64,000 bases of DNA from Sphingomonas cremea (GCF_021502585.1 NZ_JAKFGM010000002.1:186001-250000), one strand, 5' to 3'; counted from the stretch's first letter, positions 10,079 through 17,156 are shown. Notes: generated by a model not told the origin, from the letters alone. Made by a program: numbers and translations.

Positions 10079-10705
10079 TCAGGCCGCCACGCCCCACAGG
10101 CGCCTCAGTTGCGCTTCGCTTCCGTTGAACTTGTCGCGATCGCAGCGACCGATGCCGCTGACCCGGTGCGGCACTGGCCCAGCGGCCCCATCCGTATATT
10201 GCCACATCGTCCATGTCGGCCAGTTGGGCGGCACCACCGGCGTCGGACCATATTGGGCAACCCAAAGCCAGCTCTTGGCAAGCACTGGATCGGAATGGGT
10301 CCCAAGTAGTTCCTTTAAATAATGACCGGCATAAAGCCCCGGCCATTGTTGGGTCTGTCCGAAAACGTGGGTATTGAATGCCCGCGCTTCCTCAAGTGAC
10401 ATTGATGGTCCCGACGGGTTCGGCTCGAAATCGAGCACCAGGAGCGTGTCGGTAATATCCCCCACGGTATTGAGGAAATGGACCGCCTGTTTCACGCCGT
10501 CGGAACCGGTCGCGAAATGATAGGCCCCCCACAACAGGCCGGCTGCGCGCGCCCGGTTGCGGTTCGTCCGGTACATGGGGTCGACGTTCGCCTGCCCCTG
10601 CGACGCCTTGTGGATGACGCCTATGATCCCTTCAGCCTTTGCCTTGGCGAAATCGAGGCGGGTGCCATTATGATGGGAAATATCGATGACCGCGTTAATC
10701 GCCAT
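10079..10705 (-). CDS. GH25 family muramidase (lysozyme)
   Basis: Glycoside hydrolase family 25 enzymes cleave the MurNAc-GlcNAc bond of peptidoglycan. The 208-residue product spans the whole TIM-barrel. It shows VIDISHHNG near the N-terminus, VIHKASQG, GAYHFA, LDFEPNPSG with the catalytic Asp/Glu pair, WVAQYG, WTMWQYTDG and a final CDRDKFNG. The start at 10705 (MAINAVID) is preferred because GGAG lies seven bases before it. No signal peptide is visible, so export would need a holin, Tat-independent route or lysis. It lies between the two copies of the mer-like operator and is divergent from the MerR gene. Confidence 0.85.
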   Translation of the reverse strand: MAINAVIDISHHNGTRLDFAKAKAEGIIGVIHKASQGQANVDPMYRTNRNRARAAGLLWGAYHFATGSDGVKQAVHFLNTVGDITDTLLVLDFEPNPSGPSMSLEEARAFNTHVFGQTQQWPGLYAGHYLKELLGTHSDPVLAKSWLWVAQYGPTPVVPPNWPTWTMWQYTDGAAGPVPHRVSGIGRCDRDKFNGSEAQLRRLWGVAA

Positions 10706-10793
10706 CGCGAGACTCCTCGGAGAATGCGATTCGGCGGCCATTTACTTAGCGGAAATCTGACGCACTGTTGAGTGGCGGGTTGGGCCCAACCGC

Positions 10794-10840
10794 TTGCAGT
10801 ACAATGGATCCGCCGCTATGTTTTCCGTACCATGGTACGG
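10794..10840 (+). promoter_or_regulatory. Promoter and operator overlapping the merR start codon
   Basis: TTGCAG (10794-10799) and TATGTT (10817-10822) are 17 bases apart and would place the transcript start a few bases before the ATG at 10832, giving a nearly leaderless mRNA. The 16-bp palindrome CCGTACCATGGTACGG (10825-10840) is a second copy of the operator at 10036-10055, and its centre contains the start codon. This suggests autoregulation by occlusion. Confidence 0.65.
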
Positions 10841-11242
10841 CAAGAAGCGAGAAGTTCGGACACGATCGGGGGCCTCGCGAAAGCAGCGGGCGTTGGCGTC
10901 GAAACGGTCCGCTATTACCAGCGGCGCGGACTCCTTATCGAGCCCGCCCGCCCGCCGGGCGAGGTCCGGCGATACGGTGACGAAGATGTGCGCCGACTGC
11001 GGTTCATCCGCCGCGCTCAGGCGGCCGGCTTCACGCTCGAACAGATTGGCGAGCTGCTCGCACTAGACCGAACTGACGACCGCGTCCGCGTCCGAGCGCT
11101 GGCGACCGAGCGACTCGCCGCGCTCGACGATCGTATTGCCGAACTGGAGCAATCCCGCGCCGCGCTCGAACGGCTCCGCTCCACCTGTGCTTCCGGCAAA
11201 AAGGGGCCCTGCCCGATCCTCGACGCGTTCGACGGCACTTAA
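10832..11242 (+). CDS. MerR family transcriptional regulator
   Basis: The 136-residue protein has an N-terminal winged HTH (IGGLAKAAGVGVETVRYYQRRGLL), a dimerisation helix and a C-terminal metal-loop-like CASGKKGPCPILDAF. This matches Hg-type MerR in layout, with two Cys seven residues apart where MerR has Cys117 and Cys126. The position equal to MerR Cys82 (after DGTH) reads DRTDDR here, so the third Hg ligand is missing. I chose the ATG at 10832 because it aligns with MerR N-termini and follows a good promoter; the open frame itself extends to 10772. Its likely targets are the two CCGTAC palindromes nearby. Confidence 0.85.
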   Translation: MVRQEARSSDTIGGLAKAAGVGVETVRYYQRRGLLIEPARPPGEVRRYGDEDVRRLRFIRRAQAAGFTLEQIGELLALDRTDDRVRVRALATERLAALDDRIAELEQSRAALERLRSTCASGKKGPCPILDAFDGT

Positions 11243-11691
11243 CCGCCTAGCCGCACCAACGCCTCATCCAGCGCCTGCAGGAACCGCGACCGGTCCGCCT
11301 TTGCGAACGGCGCCGGGCCGCCGACCGCATCACCCCCCGCCCGCAGGTCCGCCATGATCGCCCGCGTCGCGATTGCAGTGCCGATCGACGCACCGGTGAA
11401 CGGCTTTCCATTGTGGCCTATGACCGCCGCCCCGGCCTTCAGGCAGCGGTCGGCGAGCAATATGTCGCCGGTGATCACCACCGTTTTCGCGTCGGCCTGC
11501 TCGACGATCCAGTCGTCGGCGGCGTCGAACTTGTCGCTGACCACCACCCGCTCGATCAAGGGATGGGCGGGAAGGCGCAAATAGCTGTTGCTGACCACCC
11601 GCACCGGAACCTCGCGGCGATAGGCGACGCGATATACTTCATCCTTCACCGGGCAGGCGTCGGCGTCGACCAGGATGCGGATGGCGCTCAT
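11239..11691 (-). CDS. UPF0178/DUF188 family protein (YaiI/YqxD-like)
   Basis: The 150-residue product begins MSAIRILVDADACPVKDE, the family's N-terminal motif with clustered Asp as in PIN-like nuclease folds. It continues with DADAKTVVITGDILLA-type sequence (VVITGDI) and a C-terminal Arg/Gly-rich region (AIMADLRAGGD, GPAPFAKADR). Its biochemical function is not established; a nuclease-like fold has been proposed. The gene converges on the MerR gene with a four-base overlap of stop codons. The start at 11691 follows GAGA and matches family N-termini; an upstream ATG at 11724 adds an unlikely extension. Confidence 0.85.
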   Translation of the reverse strand: MSAIRILVDADACPVKDEVYRVAYRREVPVRVVSNSYLRLPAHPLIERVVVSDKFDAADDWIVEQADAKTVVITGDILLADRCLKAGAAVIGHNGKPFTGASIGTAIATRAIMADLRAGGDAVGGPAPFAKADRSRFLQALDEALVRLGG

Positions 11692-11814
11692 CGATTCTCG
11701 CATGGCATCGGCGGGGCATGACACGTCCCGGGCGAAAAAGCTGTCCTATCCAGTCGAAATTTGCTCCAACCTCGAGTGTATTCTTCGCGGTCCGACGGTT
11801 GGGGCACCAGCGCA

Positions 11815-12360
11815 ATGACCGAATTCGAATTCGTCTTTCCCCTGTTCGCACTTCTCATCGGCCTTTCCGTAACCGAGATGCTGGCCGGCCTCGCCCAGGC
11901 GCTCAAGAGCAAGCGCGATATCCACATCGGATGGCTGACCCCGCTCCTCGGGACGCTGATCCTCATCAACCTGGCCATGTTCTGGCAGGGATCGTGGGAA
12001 ATCCGCCATTCGATCACGGCGACCAGCGCGTCGTTGCTGCTCGTCCTGGTGGTCGGCGCAGCCTATTTCCTCGCTGCCTCGATGGTCTTTCCGTCGTGGG
12101 GCTCCCACGTCCGGGATCTCGACGATCATTTCATGGACAACCGGACGGTGGCGTTGCTGGCGATCGCGGCGTGCAACCTCGTCTATTTCATACGGGTCGC
12201 GCTGATAACCCATGTGGCGAGCGCCTGGTGGTGGGTAGCCAATGGCATATTCATCGGCCTGCTACTGGTCGCCGCCCTGGAACGGCGCCGACAGATCATC
12301 GTCGCCGCGCTATGGGCCCTGATCCTGGCGCACGGGGCACTGCTGGTGGCCGGCCGATGA
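11815..12360 (+). CDS. Multi-pass membrane protein, paralogue of the gene at 35377
   Basis: This 181-residue protein has about six hydrophobic segments. Its conserved start FVFPLFALLIGLSVTEMLAG is followed by GWLTPLLGTLILIN and a Trp-rich FWQGSWE. The gene at 35377-35985 shares this layout (GLTLAEILTG, LGLLTPLLAIW, FWLVAW, and a similar Asp/His segment DLDNHYF versus DLDDHFM). The function is unknown. It overlaps the downstream GFA gene by ATGA. The ATG at 11815 is the likely start. Confidence 0.75.
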   Translation: MTEFEFVFPLFALLIGLSVTEMLAGLAQALKSKRDIHIGWLTPLLGTLILINLAMFWQGSWEIRHSITATSASLLLVLVVGAAYFLAASMVFPSWGSHVRDLDDHFMDNRTVALLAIAACNLVYFIRVALITHVASAWWWVANGIFIGLLLVAALERRRQIIVAALWALILAHGALLVAGR

Positions 12361-12773
12361 GGCGGGCATCGGCCGAGGGCGGCTGCCTGTGCGGGGCAAT
12401 CCGATATCGCGTTACGGGCGACCCCGTCGCGGCGACGCTGTGCCATTGCGGATCGTGCAGGCGGGCAAGCGGCGGGACCAATGTCGCCTGGGCGGTGTTC
12501 GAAAAGGACAAGTTCGAATGGCTGGCCGAGGAGGCCACGGCCTACTCCTCCTCTCCCGGTATCGACTGGATCTTCTGCGGCAAGTGCGGAAGCCTGGTCG
12601 GCTACCGCCGTTCCTCGCGCCCCGATCATATGGACATCACCACCGGCACGCTCGACGATGCCGACTTTTTCCCGCCCGGCGTCGAGATCTGGCTGGAACA
12701 GAAGATCGGCTGGGAAACGCTCCACCCCGACCTGCCCAAGCGCCAACAAAGCAGCCTAAACGCGCCCGAATGA
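12357..12773 (+). CDS. GFA (Mis12/CENP-V-like) domain protein
   Basis: The 138-residue protein shows the GFA zinc-binding motifs: CLCGAIRY near the N-terminus, CHCGSCRRASG and FCGKCGS. Family members include glutathione-dependent formaldehyde-activating enzymes, but the reaction of most small GFA proteins is unknown. Start and preceding stop overlap (ATGA), so it is coupled to the membrane protein before it. Confidence is high for the family, low for function. Confidence 0.85.
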   Translation: MRRASAEGGCLCGAIRYRVTGDPVAATLCHCGSCRRASGGTNVAWAVFEKDKFEWLAEEATAYSSSPGIDWIFCGKCGSLVGYRRSSRPDHMDITTGTLDDADFFPPGVEIWLEQKIGWETLHPDLPKRQQSSLNAPE

Positions 12774-12889
12774 CCGGATAGCCGCCGACCGCCCTTGGTC
12801 GAGCCACCGCTTGCGTCCGTCGAAGGCGGCTCGCGAGAAGTGTATTACATGCGCAAGGCGGCGACCGATTATTTTGGAGCGCCCCTTCC

Positions 12890-13381
12890 ATGCTTAGCCT
12901 GACCATCTTTGCTGCCGCGGCAAGCGCCGCCGCGCAGCCAGCACCCGCCGCCACCGCGCCGGCCGAGCCGCCGTTCGCTCGCCGGCCGGAAAATGTCGTC
13001 ATGCCCGATCGGCCAGAGGTCCGGAAATTCTTCACCGAATGGGGTTTTGCCGAAGCGGTGATCGACGGCGACCGGGTGTGGCTGTCGGGCGTTGTCGCCG
13101 GATTGCGCAAGGGCGAAACCATGGCCGACGCCGAAGCCGCTTACGACAGGGCGTTCAAGATGCTCGGCGATGTGCTCGACCGCTCGGGCTCCAGCTTCGA
13201 CGGAGTTGTCGACATGACCACCTTCCATACCGACCTGCCGGCGCAGTTCAACGGCTTCCGAAAGGTCAAGGACCGTTACATCCGTGAACCTTTCCCTGCC
13301 TGGACCGCGATCGACATCGACCGGCTGGTCCCTGACAACGGACTGGTCGAAATCAAGCTGGTCGCGCGCCGCAAGCCGTAG
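12890..13381 (+). CDS. Exported Rid (YjgF/UK114) family protein
   Basis: The 163-residue product has a short signal peptide (about residues 1-19) and a Pro/Ala-rich segment. A Rid fold follows: VWLSGVVAG, DRAFKMLGDVLDRSGSSFDGVVDMTTFHTDL and a C-terminal AWTAIDIDRLVPDNGLVEIK. Rid proteins hydrolyse reactive enamines and imines in the cytoplasm; the presence of a signal sequence is therefore unusual, and whether this member is a deaminase is unknown. The start is preceded by GGAG fairly far upstream. Confidence 0.8.
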   Translation: MLSLTIFAAAASAAAQPAPAATAPAEPPFARRPENVVMPDRPEVRKFFTEWGFAEAVIDGDRVWLSGVVAGLRKGETMADAEAAYDRAFKMLGDVLDRSGSSFDGVVDMTTFHTDLPAQFNGFRKVKDRYIREPFPAWTAIDIDRLVPDNGLVEIKLVARRKP

Positions 13382-13393
13382 CGCGTCGAGAAG

Positions 13394-13696
13394 CTACCGC
13401 TTGCGGACGAACTCCGCGCGCAGCACCAGGCCCTTGATGCCTTCATATTTGCAGTCGATTTCCTGAGGATCGCCGGTCAGGCGGATCGACTTGATCAGCG
13501 TCCCGCGCTTCAACGTCTGGCCAGCGCCCTTGACGGTCAGGTCCTTGATCAGGGTTACCTGGTCGCCGTCGGCCAATATGTTGCCGACCGCATCGCGCAC
13601 GACGACACCCTCGTCCGCGGCGGGCGGCGAGGCAAGCCGAGAGCGGGGAATCCATTCTCCGCTCGCCTCGTCATAAACATATTCCTCGTCGCTCAT
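13394..13696 (-). CDS. PhnA-domain protein (YjdM-like)
   Basis: The 100-residue protein carries the PhnA C-terminal domain: VRDAVGNILADGDQVTLIKD, LKRGTLIKSIRL and IDCKYEGIKGLVLRAEFVRK. The usual N-terminal zinc ribbon is missing and replaced by a short acidic segment (MSDEEYVYDEASGEW). The name phosphonoacetate hydrolase sometimes given to the family does not fit; the real role is unknown. The next gene on the same strand, a tiny basic protein, begins about 140 bases upstream. Confidence 0.8.
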   Translation of the reverse strand: MSDEEYVYDEASGEWIPRSRLASPPAADEGVVVRDAVGNILADGDQVTLIKDLTVKGAGQTLKRGTLIKSIRLTGDPQEIDCKYEGIKGLVLRAEFVRKR

Positions 13697-13708
13697 GCGG
13701 CGACGCCG

Positions 13709-13834
13709 TCAGTTCTTGAAATTCTCAAGGCCCCGGACGACGCCCTCTCGCGACGGGTTGGCGGCGATGGACTTCTTCTTCTCCGCCTTGGGTTTGCGGA
13801 TTTCCTTGTTCGACTTTTTCTGACCCTTGGCCAT
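13709..13834 (-). CDS. Small basic Lys-rich protein (41 aa)
   Basis: The frame encodes MAKGQKKSNKEIRKPKAEKK followed by a short tail ending ENFKN. I recall similar MAKGQ(K)SNKE proteins as conserved hypotheticals in many proteobacteria. The high Lys content suggests nucleic-acid or ribosome binding, but that is a guess. It lies 12 bases upstream of the PhnA-domain gene on the same strand and is probably co-transcribed. Confidence 0.7.
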   Translation of the reverse strand: MAKGQKKSNKEIRKPKAEKKKSIAANPSREGVVRGLENFKN

Positions 13835-13873
13835 GTCCGTCTCCCGGCAAGGGCGGTATGCCCTGACGTTGCC

Positions 13874-14302
13874 TTAGCCCTTCGCTACGCTGCCGGCATC
13901 AACTTTCGAACCGCCGGCCGAAGAGAGGACTGCAGCGAACAGCGGCTCGTCAGGAACCGCCTCCGCGAATATCGCCATCGACGAGCGCAGCTTGAGCGCG
14001 TCGACGGGGCCGAGAATCTCTTCCGGGCTCGACATCGAAAGATGCGGCAAGATCGCTTCGGCGCAAAGGCGCAGCCGCTCACCCAGTAGCGGATGGGCCG
14101 CATAGGCCCGCGCCTCCTCAATCCCGCTCAGCCCGTAGAATTTTGCGGTCGAGCTGCGGCCGAGGTCGCGGTGCTGGGGAAAGATGAACCACATCCAGTG
14201 GCTTCGCTTGCGGCCGTCCAGAAGCTCGGCCAGCGCCTGCTCAAAGACTCCGTCCGCCTGCGCGGCGCCAAACCGTTCGAGATCAAATGGATCGCCTGCC
14301 AT
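13874..14302 (-). CDS. DUF1810 family protein
   Basis: The 142-residue protein matches the family from its N-terminus: DPFDLERFGAAQ, then FEQALAELLDGRKRSHWMWF, the signature FPQHRDLGRSSTAKFYGL, and a LRLCAEAIL segment. It is full length. The family's function is not established. It is soluble and likely cytoplasmic. It lies 27 bases from the next gene upstream on this strand. Confidence 0.85.
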   Translation of the reverse strand: MAGDPFDLERFGAAQADGVFEQALAELLDGRKRSHWMWFIFPQHRDLGRSSTAKFYGLSGIEEARAYAAHPLLGERLRLCAEAILPHLSMSSPEEILGPVDALKLRSSMAIFAEAVPDEPLFAAVLSSAGGSKVDAGSVAKG

Positions 14303-14329
14303 GCCGGCGCCTATAGCGAGACGCAGCCC

Positions 14330-15082
14330 TTATTTCGCCCTGGGCTTCGTGTTCGCGCTGGCGACCCGCGTTCCAACCCGGCGGCCATGGATCCAGCTCA
14401 TCCCCTGGCCAAGGGTCATGATTGGCGTGAAACGGCTATTCTGCGCCGGCGTCTGCACCCCATCGCGATCGTCAAGGGCGAACCAGCCGGCGGCCGTGCG
14501 CGCCAGGAGCAGGATGTGAGCTCCGCGCGTCGAATGGCGTCCGATGCTGATATAGAGGTCCTTGGGATCAAATCCGGCCGCCTTCAGCACCTGCATCTTG
14601 GCGATGGCGATGTCCTCGCTGTCGCCGGTCCCGCGGCGAAGTGTCTCGCCGGCGTTGGCCCAAAAATCGGCGACGCCCATATTATCGAGATCATGCGCCC
14701 AGTGAACGCGCTCGTTGATTTCCTGCTGGACCAGCCGGAGCTTGCCCAAAGAATCAAGGCTGGCGGCCCCCGCCGCCAGCTGCTGCACCAGCGGGTCCCT
14801 CGCATCGGTCGCTGCTACCCGCCGGAAACGCGCATCGTAAAAAGTCACCCCAGCATTTAGCGCGACCGTGCCGAACACATCCGGGCTAGCCGGGCGCGAA
14901 AGGATCAGTGGATGCGCAACTGCTTTTGCCGGCGCCGCCGTTCGGTCGAGAATCAGCGGACGATAGGCGTCGGACTTTGACGGGGTGGCCGCGGCCTCGA
15001 CGCCAAACGCCGTCGCAGGCGCCGCGGCCGCCATACAGGCGCCGGCGACTGCAACTCCGAACCAGCTTCTTATCAAGGACAT
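14330..15082 (-). CDS. Transglutaminase-like cysteine peptidase (C93/BTLCP), catalytic Cys replaced by Ser
   Basis: The protein has a signal peptide (MSLIRSWFG, hydrophobic stretch, ending ATAFG) and a C-terminal BTLCP domain like that of LapG-type periplasmic proteases. The core reads ERVHWAHDLDNMGVADFWA, GTGDSEDIAIAKMQVLKAAG, GAHILLL and WFALDDRDG. In the family the active-site motif is GDCED; here codon AGC gives Ser. The His and Asp positions are kept. A single T-to-A change would explain it. The protein may be catalytically inactive or altered. I chose the ATG at 15082 (MSLIRS); another lies at 15097. Confidence 0.75.
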   Translation of the reverse strand: MSLIRSWFGVAVAGACMAAAAPATAFGVEAAATPSKSDAYRPLILDRTAAPAKAVAHPLILSRPASPDVFGTVALNAGVTFYDARFRRVAATDARDPLVQQLAAGAASLDSLGKLRLVQQEINERVHWAHDLDNMGVADFWANAGETLRRGTGDSEDIAIAKMQVLKAAGFDPKDLYISIGRHSTRGAHILLLARTAAGWFALDDRDGVQTPAQNSRFTPIMTLGQGMSWIHGRRVGTRVASANTKPRAK

Positions 15083-15370
15083 TCCCGTCATCCCCAAAAA
15101 AGAGTCGTTAGGGTGACTCTCTTTGTTCGTTAACGGAAGAGGTTAACGACAGGAGACTGAAATTAACCGAAAACTGTGCCTGCACAGTAACTTAGACGGT
15201 TAACTTTGAGTAGGGCTTGTGCTGAAAAAGGACAGAATTGCGCCACAAGCACAAATCCCGACTCGGCGGCATAACCGACGCCGGCAGGTCCGGAATCGCC
15301 GTATCGGTTAACCGAATTGGTCCTGCTCAGACATAAGTTTTCCGCAGGCCGATGAATTTCCGAAACGTGT
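15083..15370. promoter_or_regulatory. Intergenic region with clustered GTTAAC/TTAACC sites
   Basis: No gene is visible. GTTAAC occurs at about 15130, 15143, 15200 and 15307, and ATTAACC near 15163. TTAACC is a half-site of the alphaproteobacterial cell-cycle regulator CtrA, but no pair has the canonical seven-base gap (the nearest pair is nine apart). It probably contains the promoter of the peptidase gene. Confidence 0.35.
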
Positions 15371-15898
15371 TTAGCGCTGAAGCTCGCGTACCGCGGCCAG
15401 CGACTTTGCGACGTGGTCTTTCCAATCCAGTTCAGAATGAACCATTACAATCCGGCCGCCGCGGTCGATGACATAGCTGGTTCGATCGGAAAGTTCGGGC
15501 TTCTGCTTCAGCACCACATCATATGCTTTGATCGTGGCCGGGGAAGCACTGGCGACGGGAAAGGCGCTGCGGCAGGCCTCGGTCGAGAAGCGCTTCAAAG
15601 TGTCCAGGTCGTCGGCGCTCATGCCTATCACCCTGGCGCCTGCCTTGCGAAACTCCGGCATTGCGTCGGCGAACGCCTTGGCTTCGAGCGCGCATCCCTG
15701 AGTGAAGGCTTTGGGATAGAAATAGAGGACGACCGGGCCATGGCGAAGCTGTTCCTTCAGGTTGAGCTTGAAGGTTTTCCCGCCAAGCGCGCCCATCGTG
15801 CGGATCTCCGGCGCCTTCGCCCCGACCGGAAGCGCGGCCGAAAGCGGTTGAGCCAAAGCGGCCACGGCGAGCAAGAATAGGGAGCTGTAGGCACGCAT
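15371..15898 (-). CDS. Exported peroxiredoxin (AhpC/TSA, BCP-like)
   Basis: The 175-residue protein has a signal peptide (about residues 1-22) and a thioredoxin-like peroxidase domain. VVLYFYPKAFTQGCALEAKAF contains the peroxidatic Cys within a TxxC-type motif, and a second Cys (TEACRSAFPV) about 40 residues later may resolve it. VIDRGGRI and the C-terminal HVAKSL fit the family. It would reduce peroxides in the periplasm; the reductant is unknown. The ATG at 15898 gives the signal peptide. Confidence 0.85.
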   Translation of the reverse strand: MRAYSSLFLLAVAALAQPLSAALPVGAKAPEIRTMGALGGKTFKLNLKEQLRHGPVVLYFYPKAFTQGCALEAKAFADAMPEFRKAGARVIGMSADDLDTLKRFSTEACRSAFPVASASPATIKAYDVVLKQKPELSDRTSYVIDRGGRIVMVHSELDWKDHVAKSLAAVRELQR

Positions 15899-15937
15899 CG
15901 GTCGTCTCCTGCGCTACGATGATTGTTACGCTAGCCC

Positions 15938-16546
15938 TTAGCAGCCGTCGGGGAAAGCGGCCCGTTCGGGATGGCGCGGGACAAGCGTTCGAAAGAAAGC
16001 GAAGGCAGGCTTCAAATCCTTCTCATAATCCCCGGTTGGGCGGATGACGGGGCCAAACACACCGTGCTTGGATGGATAATCGGGCCCCGCGCAGACGATC
16101 GGTACGCCCGCCTTCAGCGCGATCTGATAGAAGCCGGTCTTCCACTTTTTGGTCGCCGAGCGAGTGCCTTCGGGCGCGATTACAAGGATGAAGTCATCGT
16201 TCGCATTGAACTGGGCAACGATTTGGCTGACAAGGTCCTGGGGCGCCCTCCGGTCGACCGGAACGCCGCCCAGTGCGCGCATGAATCCCCCTATCGGCCA
16301 TTTGAACAGGCTGTGCTTGCCGATGAAACGTATCTGTCGGCCGATCGCGTGCACCGCGCCGAGGAACACCAGGAAGTCCCAGTTGGAAGTGTGTGACGCG
16401 CCCATGATGACAAATTTGCGATCGGGCGGAAGGGAGCCGGAGATGGTCCAGCCGCTTCGGCGGAACCAGCCAATCAATAACCAGCGGATGAACCGTTCGA
16501 GCGGATTGAGCAAAGGAGGGGGGGCAGGAGCGGCCGCGACGGTCAT
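15938..16546 (-). CDS. PlsC-like 1-acyl-glycerol-3-phosphate acyltransferase
   Basis: The 202-residue protein has the acyltransferase blocks in order: HTSNWDF (HX4D), IGKHSLFKWPIGGFMRALGG, VDRR and APEGTRS. Members transfer an acyl chain to lysophosphatidic acid or related lipids at the inner membrane. The N-terminal part (LERFIRWLLIGWFRR) is amphipathic or membrane-associated. It is shorter than housekeeping PlsC and is likely one of several paralogues in the genome; the precise acceptor is uncertain. Confidence 0.8.
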   Translation of the reverse strand: MTVAAAPAPPPLLNPLERFIRWLLIGWFRRSGWTISGSLPPDRKFVIMGASHTSNWDFLVFLGAVHAIGRQIRFIGKHSLFKWPIGGFMRALGGVPVDRRAPQDLVSQIVAQFNANDDFILVIAPEGTRSATKKWKTGFYQIALKAGVPIVCAGPDYPSKHGVFGPVIRPTGDYEKDLKPAFAFFRTLVPRHPERAAFPDGC

Positions 16547-16600
16547 GATGTTCGGAATGGACGATGCCGCGCATGCCTGTCCAGCGGCAGGTCTGCGGGC

Positions 16601-16753
16601 CTAGTGGAGAACCGAGCCGAGTATCCAGATAAGCGACATTGCAATCACGACCAGCAGCAACGAAAATCCAAGGACATAGCGAACGCCCTGAGCTTTCACG
16701 CCAGCGGTCGCTTCCGTTTCGTTGAGATGAACTTCGTCGCCTTGTCGTTCCAT
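16601..16753 (-). CDS. Small single-pass membrane protein (50 aa)
   Basis: The frame encodes 50 residues: a charged N-terminal part (MERQGDEVHLNETEATAG), then one membrane helix (about residues 26-47, YVLGFSLLLVVIAMSLIWIL) and a stop. I do not recognise it. It lies on the same strand as and downstream of pspC and the 35-residue peptide. It may be the last gene of that small membrane operon or stand alone. Confidence 0.6.
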   Translation of the reverse strand: MERQGDEVHLNETEATAGVKAQGVRYVLGFSLLLVVIAMSLIWILGSVLH

Positions 16754-16831
16754 CGCGAAACTCCAGTCGCAGGCGATGTTGCCACAGCTGGGGTAAGAAA
16801 AACAGATGTTAAGGGTGGCTGGCCCGGCCGC

Positions 16832-17020
16832 TTAGCGGTCGTCGTTGGCCAGCCAACCCGTGAGAATGTAGATCAGAACCGCGACCGGGCCGGTCACCAG
16901 CGTGGCGATGATGACGCCGAGGCGAACGACGAGGACATCGACGCCCATCCAATCGGCGAGGCCGGCGCATACGCCCATGACCTTGGCGCGGGCGGGGTTG
17001 ATCATAAAACGACCGTTCAT
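16832..17020 (-). CDS. PspC-domain small membrane protein
   Basis: The 62-residue product (from MNGRFMINPARAKVMGVCAG) is a minimal PspC domain: the KVMGVCAGLADWMGVDVLVVRL core then one membrane helix (LVTGPVAVLIYILTGWLA). PspC is an inner-membrane sensor in the phage-shock response that communicates with PspA/PspB. The start at 17020 fits family N-termini; an in-frame ATG at 17047 adds nine residues. Its neighbours upstream and downstream are two other tiny membrane proteins. No pspA is present in the window. Confidence 0.85.
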   Translation of the reverse strand: MNGRFMINPARAKVMGVCAGLADWMGVDVLVVRLGVIIATLVTGPVAVLIYILTGWLANDDR

Positions 17021-17048
17021 GGCCTTGTCTTTCTTAAGGTATGGCACT

Positions 17049-17156
17049 TCAGGCGATCGGCAGCGAGGTTGCGGCGCTCACGAACAGAAGCGAAGTGATG
17101 AAGGCGCCGGCCAGGCTGACTGCGAGCTGGCGGCTGTCGACGAATGAGAAGGTCAT
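17049..17156 (-). CDS. 35-residue hydrophobic peptide next to pspC
   Basis: The frame encodes MTFSFVDSRQLAVSLAGAFI then a continued hydrophobic helix ending SLPIA (35 residues). It has a good ribosome binding site (GGGAG, eight bases from the ATG). I recall similar peptides beside psp genes of sphingomonads but know no function. It is the first gene after a sigma-54-like promoter at 17205-17221 and is followed by pspC 28 bases later, so it is probably part of the phage-shock-type stress operon. Confidence 0.7.
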   Translation of the reverse strand: MTFSFVDSRQLAVSLAGAFITSLLFVSAATSLPIA

